This document shows, one piece after another, positions 35,102 through 45,252 of a stretch of 64,000 nucleotides of DNA (positions are counted from its first letter, which is position 1; each line of letters opens with the position of its first letter). The position numbers were made by a program, and so were the translations under genes. The DNA is from Ardenticatenaceae bacterium (lineage in GTDB: Bacteria > Chloroflexota > Anaerolineae > Promineifilales > Promineifilaceae), in contig JACKBN010000002.1 of NCBI GenBank assembly GCA_020634565.1, positions 682,001-746,000 on the forward strand. Direction: 5' to 3'. The notes beneath the pieces are model-generated. The model had not been told where the DNA came from. It saw nothing but the letters and a program-made list of their open reading frames with translations, and searched no databases.

Positions 35102-38100
35102 TTACATCTGATCCAACGCGGTACGATAGGACGCCAACGCTTTCTGCAGCTGACCATTGCGCATGTAGGCGTCGCCAAGCACCTGGTAAAGCGCTGGCGC
35201 TTTCGGATGGGCGTCTGCGGCCTGTTCCAGCTCGGCGATGATGGTCATCATGCCAGCCCCTTCGGCAACGAGTCCTTTGAATTGGCTGATTGCTTCATTC
35301 ACACGGCCGTCTGACAAGGCCTTTTGCGCTACCTCCAATCTTGCTTCATCAACGTTGTACGCACCAGTTGTCGGTTCCAAAACAGGCTCGAATAAATCAT
35401 CTATCGGTTCCGGGTCGGGCTCAATGACCGGCTGTGAGCGAAGTGGGCCTGTGTCGGGCACCGCAGGCTCTTCAACAGGGCCAGCGGTGGTCGCCTCTTC
35501 TTCGGCAGAAAGCCAGGTTTCCACATCCACTTCTGGCAAATTGGTGAGCCAGCCAGTTTGCCCAAAGCCACTCCCGGAATCATCGTCGCTGTCTAACCAA
35601 TCTGGCATCTCAGCATCGACATCCTCGTCCAGCGCAATGGCCTCTTCAGACAGGCCCGATGTTACGGCCGTATCGTCCACAGCCTCAGTTTCTTCATCAA
35701 CTTCATCTTCCAAATCAACCGACATCCAGTCCGGCATGCTTGGTTCTGCATCCGCATCAGTGACCGTGGGGAGTTCTTCCAAAGCCGCTCCCTGACGCGC
35801 CGCCAACTGCTCCAGCCAACGCGTGGCCTCATCGGATTCTTCGGGCATTTCAGCGATGATGTCCGTCTCCACATCCTCAGCGGCAATTTCGTCAGGCTCG
35901 GTTTCTGCCTGTAACGCGTCATCGGTCACAAACATGGCATCTTCGCTGGGCTTAATGGGCGGTGGCTCCATATCCACGTCCAGAGCCATGTCACCGCTCA
36001 GCATTTGTTCCAGCCAGGCTTCAGGATCATCTTCCAGATCAAAATCTGCCAAATCCAGCCCATCATCTTCTGTGACAGGGCTTTCTTCAAGGGTGATCGC
36101 TTCATCCTCAAATTCCGGCTCCGCTTCGACTTCGACCTCAGGTTCTGCCTCGATCTGTGGCGCATCATCAGTAACAAACACAGCATCTTCGCTCGGTTTG
36201 ATAGGCGGTGGCTCCATGTCCACATCCAGAGCCATGTCACCGCTCAGCATTTGTTCCAGCCAGGCTTCGGGATCATCTTCCAGATCAATATCGCCCACAT
36301 CCTCGGCTTCATCTTCTATAACTTCGGCAAACAGGCTTTCTTCGACAACGGCCGTTTCGCTTTCCGTTTCTACCTCAGCCTCAGGCTCGATTTCTGCTTG
36401 TGGCGCGTCATCGGTCACAAACATGGCATCTTCGCTGGGTTTGATGGGCGGCGGCTCCATATCCACTTCTAGATCTGTATCGCCACTGAGCATTTGCTCT
36501 AACCAGGCCTCGGGATCATCTTCCAGCGTGATGAAATCTTCTTCTGGTTCAGCTTCGGCCGTTTCATCCTCGCCTGCCATTTGGTCATACCAGGCAACAA
36601 CTGCGTCAGGATCGTCGGGCATGTCCTCCAGAGAGATGTCGTCTAAGAGCAAATCCTGAACATCCGATTCCGCTTCCTCTTCAACAAACAAGTCTGCCTC
36701 GGCAGCGTCATCGGTGACAAACATGGCATCTTCGCTGGGTTTGATGGGCGGCGGCTCCATATCCACTTCCAGAGCCGTATCGCCGCTCAGCATCTGTTCC
36801 AACCAGGCTTCAGGATCGTCAGCCATTTGCGCCAGCGCATCCTCATCCGAAGTTTCTTCCAGCATCAGATTTTCCACGCGGGCTTCTGGCTCCTCAACGG
36901 GTGTGGGCTGCTCTTCTGTCTCAGCTTCCTCAATCCAATCAAGCGCAGCATTCAGCTCGTCTTGAGAAAGCGCAATGGGGAAAACGGCCGTATCCGGTAC
37001 GTCGATCCCCTCATCTTTCACCTGCTGCTCCAGGCGGTTTAGGGCGAGGGTTAGCGCGTCTGGTTCTGGCGTTACCACCACGGTTTCTGGCTCTTCATCC
37101 ATTTCCTGAGCCAGTCGGTGCGGGTCGGGAGGCGTTATGATGGTGGGTGGTGCCTCTTCGACTGGCTCCTCATCCTCGTTGCCATCTAGTTCATCCAGCC
37201 AGGCCAACGCTTCTTCCAGATCAGCTTCCGCCTCTTCCAGGCCATCATCGGGCTTCAAGGCATCAGTAACGCCTGTTACCTTGTAGGTTTCCGCATCATC
37301 GACCTCGAATTCATCAAGGGCAGCAATCTGTTCCGGCAACACTGGCTCAGATTCGGCCGTTTCTGGTTCATCAGCTTCATCCAGCCAATCAAGATCGCTC
37401 TCATCAAACACATCAGCATCATCAACGGCCGTTTCAAAAAGCTCTGAATCCAGCTCATCAAAGGCGTCTAAATCCGCCAGATCATCAATAGACTCAGACA
37501 GCAGATCAGATTCTGACAGCAAATCGTCGTCAAAGCCATCCCCCGTCTCATCAGACAGAGTAATCTCGTCCAGCCAGGCCGATTCTTCTGAATCCAGCTC
37601 GTCAACTTCCAGTTCCGCGGGCATGGTTTCAGCAGGTTTAACCGCCGTCTCAATTTCATCAACGGCCGTATCAGCCAACTGCCCGGTCGCTAATTCATCC
37701 AGCCAGGAAAGCTCTTCATCGTCGTCTGTCAGATCGTCCAGGCCAGCAAACGTGGCTTCATTGGCCTCAGGCAGAAAATCATCGACCATTTCCTCGTCTA
37801 TCTCTTCTGCTTCATCCAGGCTGAACAGATCATCCGGCTCGCCACTGTCCAGACCCGCTAAAGAGCCCGTGTCGCCTGTTAACTCCGACAGCCAATCCAT
37901 GTCCTCGTCTTCGTCATCTTCATCCGCCATAGAGGCGGCAGCTTGAAGCGATTCGGCCGTATCCAGCTCTTCATCCAACATATTTTCGGCCACGCTAGGC
38001 AATTCCCCAACAGGTTCGTCTCGCTGCGCTGCCAGCTCTTCCAGCCAGGACATGGCATCGTTCCAATCTGCGGGCGTGCTGTCGCCCTCTTCCACAACCT

Positions 38101-41100
38101 CTGGCTCAGATTGCTCGGGAACGGCCGTTTCCATCTCCGGTTCTGGTTCGGGTTCAGGCTCAGCTTCTTCTGGCACCGTCAACCAGTCAAGTCCGGTCTC
38201 TTCGGCCATGTCAAAATCATCTTCTTCCTGAAGGGCACCCGTATCGGCTTCCAGTTGATCCAGCCAGGTGGTATCTTCCGCAGAGATAAATTGTGGTTCT
38301 TCATCCTCGTCTTCAGACGGCATGCCCATGTCGGACAAAATTTCCGTTAGCGAAGGCTCCACAGGTTCTACATCCAGCTCGGGGAAATTCGGTTCAGAGT
38401 CGATGGCATCTTCGGCATAATCAATGCCCGCCAACAGTTCCGTCAAGCCCAGATCATCTGCCGAGCTATCGCTTAAGCCCGCCAATGAATCAGGCTCTGC
38501 GACCTCAGATGGCTCCTCATCATCCGGCCACAGGTTGGCCAACATGCCGGTCACGCTGAGTTCGCCCTCAGCCTCTTCCTCCGGATCGTCTTCGTCCTCG
38601 TCATCATCCATCTCTGACAAATCCGCTAGCCAGCTGTCTACCGTTTCCTCTGCGGCTGGCTCACCGGGTGTTGTTTCTTCATCTTCAAAATCGGAGAGCA
38701 TGGCCGTCAGACTAAACTCTTCCTCATCCAACCCATCCAGATCTTCTAGCCCAACCGCACCTTCGCTTTCGTCGCCTGATTCTGATGCGTCATCCCACAA
38801 CAGGCCACTCAAATCATCATCCGCCTCGGCAAACATGTCGGCAAGGAAATCATCTTCTTCGTCTGCCATTTCAGGTTCAGACGGAACCTCATCGAGTTTG
38901 AGATTAGACAGCAAGCCAGTAAGACCTACTTCTTCGGGTTCTTCGAATTCATCGGGAACGGCCGTTTCCACCTCTTCCAGTTCCGGCATATCAAAAAGGG
39001 AATCTAGGGTATCTTCAGGCGTGGCCTCCGCATCTTGCATATCAAAATCGCCCAACAAGTCCATCAGGCTGCCATCGGCATCTTCATCGACCCAATCCGT
39101 CAGCAAGGAATCCATATCATCCATCGACAGCGGTTCTTCTTCGTCGGACTCCATCTCCATGCCAGCGAGCAAGCCCGTCAAGCCGGAAATCCCACTCTCT
39201 TCCGCCTCACCCAGCACCGTGTCATCATCCAAATCAGCTAGTTCAACTGGCTCTTGCAGCCAATCGGGGATATTGGCCGACTCAGAATCCCATTCATCGA
39301 CAACTTCAACACCCTCTTCCTGTTCCGCATCTTCCAGCCAGCTGGGCATACCTTCAGTTTCAATCGGGGGATCCAATGAAAAATCGGCCGTTTTCTCAGC
39401 ATCGGTGGACTCGTCAGATGTTAGATTTTCAAGCCAATCCAGCGCATCTGGCAAACTATCTGCACGGCTTGCAGGCTTAGCGGGTTCCGAACTATGCTCT
39501 TCCGGCTTCGGTTCCTCTTGGGGGTCTTTCTCACTACTCACGGCGGCCTCCGATTCCTCTGAAAGGTCAAGATTGTCATTGTCGAGCCAATCTGGAATGT
39601 CCAGATTTCCTGTCCCTTCTATTTCCGGGATTGAGAGATTGGGAAATTCTTCATCCTCTTCTTCTGTCGCTCCCAAGATAGCATCTAGATCAATGGCAGC
39701 AGATTCCAGCCAATCATCCGCATCGCTTAAAGCTGCCAATTCTTCTGTGCTGGCGTTAATATGTATCTCTTCTGGGCTTTCGCTGACCAAGTTGTCATCA
39801 TCCCAGGTTATTTCATCGGCGATACCGCCTTCGGTTAAGGCAGAAAGCCAATCATCGTCATCACCCAGTTGGTCGGTATCCAGTGCAACGACGGGTTCAT
39901 CATCTTCTTCATTCTCAGCCTGTTCTTCTGGGAGCAGAACGGCCGTTGGTCCCATCTCACTCTCATCTACATGGATTACCGCTTCCGATGGCACGTCTTC
40001 CAGCCAATCCAAATCGTCATCCAGGTCAGATAACGCTTCTGACGTTTCGGCTATCTCGTCCAGATCAAACTCAGCAGCTTCATCCTCTGCTTCGGGTTCA
40101 AGAACGTCCTCTTCTTCGCTCAGCCAGTCAAGCGCCTCATCAGGATTTAACTCCAGCGCGGCCATTTCATTGCCGGCCATTTCAGAAAGCCAGAATGGCG
40201 TTTTAGGCTCTTCTACCACATGTGGCTCATTATTCGGCTCTATCCAATCTAATAGTTTGTCGTCGATCAGATTGGTAGAATCAATTTCCAGCGATGAACC
40301 ACTGTCTTCTCCCTCAAATTCCGCCAACGCATCGAGCCATTCATTGTCATCTTCTTCTGACAGATCCTCTGCACCCTGAATTGCTTCATCAGCAAACGCC
40401 TCATCTATGGACATTCCCTCTGAAGCCTCATCTGATTCGGCAAACCAATCGGTTTCATCATCGCCAAATTCCTGGAGAGCATCCATTTCTAATGGTTGGA
40501 AGCCGGTATCTTCTTCCTCGTTGGCAACACCGCCGCGCAAATCAGCCAACCAATCAGACTGAAGTTCCCCTGTGGTAAGGTTGAGCGCACTTTTAGCACT
40601 CTCGTCGGAGAACCATTCGGCCTCGCTGCCAATTTCCTCGGATTCGGCCGATTCACTCTTATCGGAATCGCCAATATCTGCCAGCCAATCATAACTGTGC
40701 ATGCCGCTTTCTGGCTCCAGCACAACCTGATCCAGCTCTTCCTCACCGGCTGATTCATCAAAGCTCACCTGCCCCACCCAGTCAGCGGTCGGCGCTGCTG
40801 GTTCTTGAGAAATAACGGTTCCGGTTTCCAGATACTCAAGCGTAGCTTTTTCAGGTAGCTGAAATGCACCCTCTGTAGCAAAAGCTTGCCCGGCGATCGA
40901 CTCTAAATCCAGGGATTGTTGTGTTTCACAGGTTAAACTGTGCAAACGTCGCAAATATTTTTGCGCTTCTGGAATGCGGCCCGTTTGCAGCCAAATCTCA
41001 GACAGAATCGCATTAACCACAATGCAGTTTGGCAGTTCTTCTAAAACATTGAGGCAAACTTCTTCCGCATCAATACGCTGATCATCGCGCCAGAGCGCTT

Positions 41101-41614
41101 CTGCCAGCAATACCTGTAAATCCATGCGGTCAGGCTCTTCAGCTAAAATGCGGCGCAGTTCAGAGATGGCTTGCTGGTAAAGCTCACCTTTCATGTAGAG
41201 GCGAGCCAAAGCACCGCGTGTCAGAGGGATCACGCCAGGACGCGTTTCGGTCTCAACGGCATAAAGCTGCCGCAATTCACCTTGAATGGCCACGTTATAG
41301 GGCTGAATTTCGTAGGCTCTCTCCAGATGCCAGAGCGCCTGATCGTATTGGCTTTCTTCCTTATAAATAATGGAAAGACCAACATGACTAATAAAATCGT
41401 TGGGATCCGTGCCTAAAATACGCAGGAACAGGTCAGTGGCAGCATCATAATCATGCTTTTCCAGCAGAGCTTTTCCCATTGCGCGGTAGGTATCAATGTG
41501 GCGAGGATAATGATGCAAAATGTGGCGACAATGTTCAATCGCCTCAACCAGGCGATTGTTGTCAATCAACTTATTTACTTGCTCGACATAGTCGTGTAAA
41601 AGGATAGAAGTCAC
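35102..41614 (-). CDS. Giant acidic TPR protein with WL-motif repeats
   Basis: The 2170-aa protein has TPR-type helical repeats at both ends. Residues ~1-235 include HYPRHIDTYRAMGKALLE and DPNDFISHVGLSIIYKE; residues ~2090-2170 include APALYQVLGDAYMRNGQLQKALASYR. Everything between (about 1800 residues) is strongly acidic and low in complexity. It is studded with short motifs of the type D-W-L-x-x-L (DWLADL, DWLSEL, AWLDEL, DALDWLEEL) spaced tens of residues apart. Near residues 1597-1898 four copies of a ~40-residue unit (DPEAWLEQMLSG...EPPPIKPSEDAMFV) occur. There is no signal peptide or membrane span. TPR ends suggest a scaffold, and the WL motifs look like an array of docking peptides. 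Function unknown. Both ends and the frame are intact over 6.5 kb. Confidence 0.88.
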   Translation of the reverse strand: MTSILLHDYVEQVNKLIDNNRLVEAIEHCRHILHHYPRHIDTYRAMGKALLEKHDYDAATDLFLRILGTDPNDFISHVGLSIIYKEESQYDQALWHLERAYEIQPYNVAIQGELRQLYAVETETRPGVIPLTRGALARLYMKGELYQQAISELRRILAEEPDRMDLQVLLAEALWRDDQRIDAEEVCLNVLEELPNCIVVNAILSEIWLQTGRIPEAQKYLRRLHSLTCETQQSLDLESIAGQAFATEGAFQLPEKATLEYLETGTVISQEPAAPTADWVGQVSFDESAGEEELDQVVLEPESGMHSYDWLADIGDSDKSESAESEEIGSEAEWFSDESAKSALNLTTGELQSDWLADLRGGVANEEEDTGFQPLEMDALQEFGDDETDWFAESDEASEGMSIDEAFADEAIQGAEDLSEEDDNEWLDALAEFEGEDSGSSLEIDSTNLIDDKLLDWIEPNNEPHVVEEPKTPFWLSEMAGNEMAALELNPDEALDWLSEEEDVLEPEAEDEAAEFDLDEIAETSEALSDLDDDLDWLEDVPSEAVIHVDESEMGPTAVLLPEEQAENEEDDEPVVALDTDQLGDDDDWLSALTEGGIADEITWDDDNLVSESPEEIHINASTEELAALSDADDWLESAAIDLDAILGATEEEDEEFPNLSIPEIEGTGNLDIPDWLDNDNLDLSEESEAAVSSEKDPQEEPKPEEHSSEPAKPASRADSLPDALDWLENLTSDESTDAEKTADFSLDPPIETEGMPSWLEDAEQEEGVEVVDEWDSESANIPDWLQEPVELADLDDDTVLGEAEESGISGLTGLLAGMEMESDEEEPLSMDDMDSLLTDWVDEDADGSLMDLLGDFDMQDAEATPEDTLDSLFDMPELEEVETAVPDEFEEPEEVGLTGLLSNLKLDEVPSEPEMADEEDDFLADMFAEADDDLSGLLWDDASESGDESEGAVGLEDLDGLDEEEFSLTAMLSDFEDEETTPGEPAAEETVDSWLADLSEMDDDEDEDDPEEEAEGELSVTGMLANLWPDDEEPSEVAEPDSLAGLSDSSADDLGLTELLAGIDYAEDAIDSEPNFPELDVEPVEPSLTEILSDMGMPSEDEDEEPQFISAEDTTWLDQLEADTGALQEEDDFDMAEETGLDWLTVPEEAEPEPEPEPEMETAVPEQSEPEVVEEGDSTPADWNDAMSWLEELAAQRDEPVGELPSVAENMLDEELDTAESLQAAASMADEDDEDEDMDWLSELTGDTGSLAGLDSGEPDDLFSLDEAEEIDEEMVDDFLPEANEATFAGLDDLTDDDEELSWLDELATGQLADTAVDEIETAVKPAETMPAELEVDELDSEESAWLDEITLSDETGDGFDDDLLSESDLLSESIDDLADLDAFDELDSELFETAVDDADVFDESDLDWLDEADEPETAESEPVLPEQIAALDEFEVDDAETYKVTGVTDALKPDDGLEEAEADLEEALAWLDELDGNEDEEPVEEAPPTIITPPDPHRLAQEMDEEPETVVVTPEPDALTLALNRLEQQVKDEGIDVPDTAVFPIALSQDELNAALDWIEEAETEEQPTPVEEPEARVENLMLEETSDEDALAQMADDPEAWLEQMLSGDTALEVDMEPPPIKPSEDAMFVTDDAAEADLFVEEEAESDVQDLLLDDISLEDMPDDPDAVVAWYDQMAGEDETAEAEPEEDFITLEDDPEAWLEQMLSGDTDLEVDMEPPPIKPSEDAMFVTDDAPQAEIEPEAEVETESETAVVEESLFAEVIEDEAEDVGDIDLEDDPEAWLEQMLSGDMALDVDMEPPPIKPSEDAVFVTDDAPQIEAEPEVEVEAEPEFEDEAITLEESPVTEDDGLDLADFDLEDDPEAWLEQMLSGDMALDVDMEPPPIKPSEDAMFVTDDALQAETEPDEIAAEDVETDIIAEMPEESDEATRWLEQLAARQGAALEELPTVTDADAEPSMPDWMSVDLEDEVDEETEAVDDTAVTSGLSEEAIALDEDVDAEMPDWLDSDDDSGSGFGQTGWLTNLPEVDVETWLSAEEEATTAGPVEEPAVPDTGPLRSQPVIEPDPEPIDDLFEPVLEPTTGAYNVDEARLEVAQKALSDGRVNEAISQFKGLVAEGAGMMTIIAELEQAADAHPKAPALYQVLGDAYMRNGQLQKALASYRTALDQM
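35920..36823 (-). repeat. Four ~120-bp internal repeats within the giant TPR gene
   Basis: Near-identical units lie at about 35920-36042, 36166-36283, 36409-36523 and 36708-36823, each encoding the ~40-residue block DPEAWLEQMLSG ... KPSEDAMFVTDDA. They are separated by 115-190 bases of diverged acidic coding sequence. High DNA identity suggests recent duplication or gene conversion. Confidence 0.88.
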
Positions 41615-41706
41615 TTTTCGCCTCTAAAACTGCGAAAGAAAGCGTTACATCTGTTTCTTTCTAATTATCAGGTGGCCGTTTACATAAGTATTATGCAAAG
41701 TTTAAT

Positions 41707-42744
41707 CTAATAAATCAAGTGATGACGCTTGAGGTGATGTAGGAGCTGAGTAATGTCTTCTTCTGGTTGAGGCATAGCGCCTAAGGGATCTTCGATTTTA
41801 TCCTGGCCGGTCAGGGCATAAAAGGTATTCAATATGCCGTAAGATAAAGCCTGTACCTGGTAACCGCCTTCCAGAACAAAAAGGATACGGCCGTTCGTCA
41901 ACTCATCGGCCAGGCTTACCAGATATTGAGCCATATGGGCAAATCCAGTAAGGCTTAATCCCGCCATCGCCAGAGGGTCTTGCCAATGCGCATCATACCC
42001 GGCAGACACCAGGAGCAGCTCTGGTTTAAATTGCAACGCCAGCGGGCGGACCAGTTCGGTGAGAATACGGCCGTATCCCTTATCACCCACATTCGGCACC
42101 AAGGGCACATTAATGGTGTAACCGTGACCAAACCCATTGCCGAGCTCTTTCATATCCCCCGTGCCTGGGTAAAACATGCGGGGCAAGAAAAGATGCGTCG
42201 AAATGAACATCACCGAATCATCATCATAAAAGATGTCTTGGGTGCCATTGCCATGATGCACATCAAAATCGAGAATGAGAATGCGCTTTACGCCATGCAC
42301 CGCCTGCGCCTGCCGGGCTGCCGCGGCAACGTTGTTAAACAGGCAAAAACCACTAATCCGGTTATATTCCGCATGATGCCCCGGTGGCCGCACCAACGCA
42401 AACCCATTGTTTGCCCGACCCGTCAGAATGTGATCAACGGCCGTAATTGTCGCCCCCGCCGCCTTCCGTGCTAGTTCATAACTTTGCGGCGTTGCATACG
42501 TGTCACCATGATCCAACAAGCCGCCTCCGGTAGCCGCCACTTCGCGAATCCGTTCAATGAGAGGGGGCGCATGTACCCGCCGCAGCTGCTTGACCGTTGC
42601 CAACTCAGGCTCTAAAAGTTGTAGATCTGCCAAAATGCCGGCATCATCCAAAAAGGGCAAAATTTGGCGAATACGACTTTGGTTTTCAGGGTGTCCAGCT
42701 TTGTTATGGGCAAGGGCAGGAACATGAACGGCAACAGTGGTCAT
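41707..42744 (-). CDS. Histone-deacetylase-family zinc deacetylase (AcuC/HDAC-like)
   Basis: The 345-aa protein carries the arginase/HDAC fold marks: HPENQSRIRQIL near the start, ALVRPPGHHAEYNRISGFCLFNN (active-site His pair), DFDVHHGNGTQDIFYDD (zinc Asp and His), VSAGYDAHWQDPLA (third zinc Asp) and LEGGYQ. It is predicted to remove acetyl or related acyl groups from lysine or polyamine amides in the cytoplasm. Acetyl-CoA synthetase (acs) lies 4 kb upstream. In some bacteria AcuC-type enzymes reactivate acetylated Acs, so a link is possible but there is no operon. Motifs and length are complete. Confidence 0.93.
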   Translation of the reverse strand: MTTVAVHVPALAHNKAGHPENQSRIRQILPFLDDAGILADLQLLEPELATVKQLRRVHAPPLIERIREVAATGGGLLDHGDTYATPQSYELARKAAGATITAVDHILTGRANNGFALVRPPGHHAEYNRISGFCLFNNVAAAARQAQAVHGVKRILILDFDVHHGNGTQDIFYDDDSVMFISTHLFLPRMFYPGTGDMKELGNGFGHGYTINVPLVPNVGDKGYGRILTELVRPLALQFKPELLLVSAGYDAHWQDPLAMAGLSLTGFAHMAQYLVSLADELTNGRILFVLEGGYQVQALSYGILNTFYALTGQDKIEDPLGAMPQPEEDITQLLHHLKRHHLIY

Positions 42745-42825
42745 GGTGACTCCAATTCGTAAAGATACGGCATTGCACCAATTATAACGCAGAACAGTAA
42801 GTGCGCTGGTTAGTGTATAAAGAAA

Positions 42826-42853
42826 AAGGTACGGCCGAAAACGGCCGTACCTC
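42826..42853 (-). terminator. Terminator of hppA built on the ACGGCCGT palindrome
   Basis: AGGTACGGCCG pairs with CGGCCGTACCT around a four-base AAAA loop. On the minus strand a T-rich tail follows, 39 bases after the hppA stop. One stem arm contains the dispersed palindrome. Confidence 0.85.
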
Positions 42854-42891
42854 TCAAAAATCTAGTAAACAATTGTCTGGTCAGGCAAAAA

Positions 42892-45198
42892 TCAGCCGCC
42901 AAACCACAAAGAAATCAAACCAGCGCCATTACCAAAGAATGTAATCAGGCCAGCAAACACCACAGAAGCCATCGACATCAGCTTGATGAGGATGTTCAAG
43001 GAAGGACCAGACGTATCTTTAAAAGGATCGCCTACCGTATCCCCAATAACCGCGCCTTTGTGCGCCTCTGAACCTTTACCACCATGATTGCCTTCTTCAA
43101 TATACTTTTTGGCATTGTCCCAGGCACCACCCGCGTTGGCCATCATCACCGCCAGGGCAAAACCAGCCGTAAGCGTACCGGCAAGCAGTCCCAACACGCC
43201 AGCCACACCAAAGAGAACGCCCACCACTACAGGCACAATCAGCGCCAAAATGGAAGGGGCGATCATTTCCCGTTGCGCAGCGGCCGTACTGATTTCTACA
43301 CAGCGAGCATAATCAGGACGCGCTGTGCCTTGCAGAATGCCAGGAAATTCACGGAACTGGCGACGCACTTCTTCAACCATACCGCCTGCGGCACGGCCAA
43401 CAGCCCGCATCGTCATCGCAGCAAAGTAGAACGCCGTGGTAGCCCCAATGAAAACGCCAATCAGCACAGCCGGATTCAGGATAGTCACGTTGTAAAAGGT
43501 CATGAAGTCCTGCATGGTCCAAATTTCAACAGAACGGCCGTTTACCATCAAATCGCCCCCGCCGCCATGCAAAGTTAATGAAAGGCGAATCTCTTCCAGG
43601 TAAGCAGACAACAGAGCCAACGAGGTGAGTGCAGCAGAGCCAATGGCAAACCCTTTACCCATCGCGGCGGTCGTATTACCTACAGCGTCCAGTTGGTCAG
43701 TCTTTTCACGAACGCTCGGGTCCAGACCCGCCATTTCTGCATTACCACCAGCATTATCAGCGATAGGACCGTAAGCATCCGTGGCCAGGGTGAAGCCCAA
43801 CGTCGAGAGCATACCCACAGCGGCAATACCTACGCCGTACAAACCCATCGACACATTGCCACCATCCCACATCGAGTAAAAACTGACAGCAATACCAGCC
43901 ACAATAGCCAAAACGGGGATACCAGCCGATTCCATACCCACGGCCAAACCTTCAATAAGCAAGGTAGCCGGGCTGGTCACAGCCTGTTCTGCAATATAAC
44001 GTGTCGGCTTGAAGGCATGAGAGGTGTAATACTCCGTCGCCTTCCCAACGATAATACCCACAATCAGGCCAACCAGAATGGAGAGCCATACCTGGAACCA
44101 GTTGGGCAGCTCCAGAATGATAACGACGGGCAGTGACAACAGAGCAATGCCGATGGAACTGCCATACAAACCGCGGCTCAAGGCATTAATCAGCTGGCCC
44201 TGGGTTGCCCCATCATCAGCGCGTACCAGGTACACACCCATGATAGACAGCGCCACACCAATAGCAGCGATGACAATCGGCGCGGCCATATACTTCAGCT
44301 GCAAATCCATCTGCTGCACCACGCTGGGGGTATCGCCACCAAACAAGTCAGTACCACCCACAATAACCGCAGCCACACCCAAAGCGGCCGTTGCCAAAAT
44401 GGAGCCAGCGTAGGATTCGTACAAGTCGGCACCCATACCAGCCACATCACCCACATTGTCGCCTACGTTGTCGGCGATGGTGGCGGGGTTACGCGGATCA
44501 TCTTCTGGAATACCAGCTTCCACCTTACCAACCAGGTCAGCGCCAACGTCAGCGGCCTTGGTGTAGATGCCACCACCCACGCGGGCAAAGAGCGCCTGCG
44601 TAGAAGCACCCATACCAAAGCTCAGCATTGTGGCCGTAATTTGGGGCAGCGGATTAATCGCTTCGCGGATAAATTCAGCGGGGGGAATGAAATACAGGAT
44701 CAGGAACCAAACAGTAATGTCCAACAGGGCAAAGCCAACAACAACCAAACCCATCACGGCACCAGCGCGCAAAGCAATTTGCAAGCCGCCGTTCAGGCTA
44801 CCACGAGCAGCATTAGCAGCCCGCGCAGAGGCGTTGGTGGCCGTCTTCATACCAAAGAAGCCGCACAATGCGGAGAAAAAGCCACCAGTCAAAAAAGCTA
44901 CTGGAACAATCGGATTTTGCAGATCCAGCAGCGCTAAAATAACAAAAATGATAAACAAGCCACCAAATACCAGACCTACAGCCCGATACTGACGCCGCAA
45001 ATATGCCATGGCGCCCTCACGTACCGCCTGGGCAATTTCGATCATTTTGGGCGTGCCTTCACTTTCTTTCATTACCTGCGAATAAAAGTACCAGGCATAA
45101 CCCAGAGCCAAAACAGCGCCAATGGGACCAAGCCACCATAACCAGGGCAGACTGGCTCGTTCATTTGCCGCTTGTGCTAGAAAAAATGCGTGTTGCAT
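42892..45198 (-). CDS. hppA: Membrane-bound ion-pumping pyrophosphatase (K+-dependent type)
   Basis: The 768-aa protein has about sixteen membrane spans and the pyrophosphate site GGGIYTKAADVGADLVGKVE, DDPRNPATIADNVGDNVGD and, near the C-terminus, KGSEAHKGAVIGDTVGDPFKDTSGPS. It hydrolyses PPi and pumps H+ (or Na+) out of the cytoplasm. The sequence GNTTAAMGKGFAIGSAAL carries Ala where K+-independent enzymes have Lys (GNTTKA), so the K+-dependent subfamily is indicated. The N-terminus has the family's extra span. A strong promoter (45418-45446) and a 213-base leader with a multi-helix RNA element precede the ATG, with GAGGAGG as ribosome site. Only one ACGGCCGT copy lies inside. Confidence 0.96.
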   Translation of the reverse strand: MQHAFFLAQAANERASLPWLWWLGPIGAVLALGYAWYFYSQVMKESEGTPKMIEIAQAVREGAMAYLRRQYRAVGLVFGGLFIIFVILALLDLQNPIVPVAFLTGGFFSALCGFFGMKTATNASARAANAARGSLNGGLQIALRAGAVMGLVVVGFALLDITVWFLILYFIPPAEFIREAINPLPQITATMLSFGMGASTQALFARVGGGIYTKAADVGADLVGKVEAGIPEDDPRNPATIADNVGDNVGDVAGMGADLYESYAGSILATAALGVAAVIVGGTDLFGGDTPSVVQQMDLQLKYMAAPIVIAAIGVALSIMGVYLVRADDGATQGQLINALSRGLYGSSIGIALLSLPVVIILELPNWFQVWLSILVGLIVGIIVGKATEYYTSHAFKPTRYIAEQAVTSPATLLIEGLAVGMESAGIPVLAIVAGIAVSFYSMWDGGNVSMGLYGVGIAAVGMLSTLGFTLATDAYGPIADNAGGNAEMAGLDPSVREKTDQLDAVGNTTAAMGKGFAIGSAALTSLALLSAYLEEIRLSLTLHGGGGDLMVNGRSVEIWTMQDFMTFYNVTILNPAVLIGVFIGATTAFYFAAMTMRAVGRAAGGMVEEVRRQFREFPGILQGTARPDYARCVEISTAAAQREMIAPSILALIVPVVVGVLFGVAGVLGLLAGTLTAGFALAVMMANAGGAWDNAKKYIEEGNHGGKGSEAHKGAVIGDTVGDPFKDTSGPSLNILIKLMSMASVVFAGLITFFGNGAGLISLWFGG

Positions 45199-45252
45199 GA
45201 ACTGTCTTTCGCCTCCTCTTCTCTAAAATCTTAAATCAAACTATTTGGACAA

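Noticed and set aside
38424..40379. 651-aa plus-strand frame rich in Ser
   Set aside because: It is the antisense reading of the acidic Glu/Asp/Ser codons of the giant TPR gene; Ser-rich antisense is expected from GAA/GAT/TCN codons.
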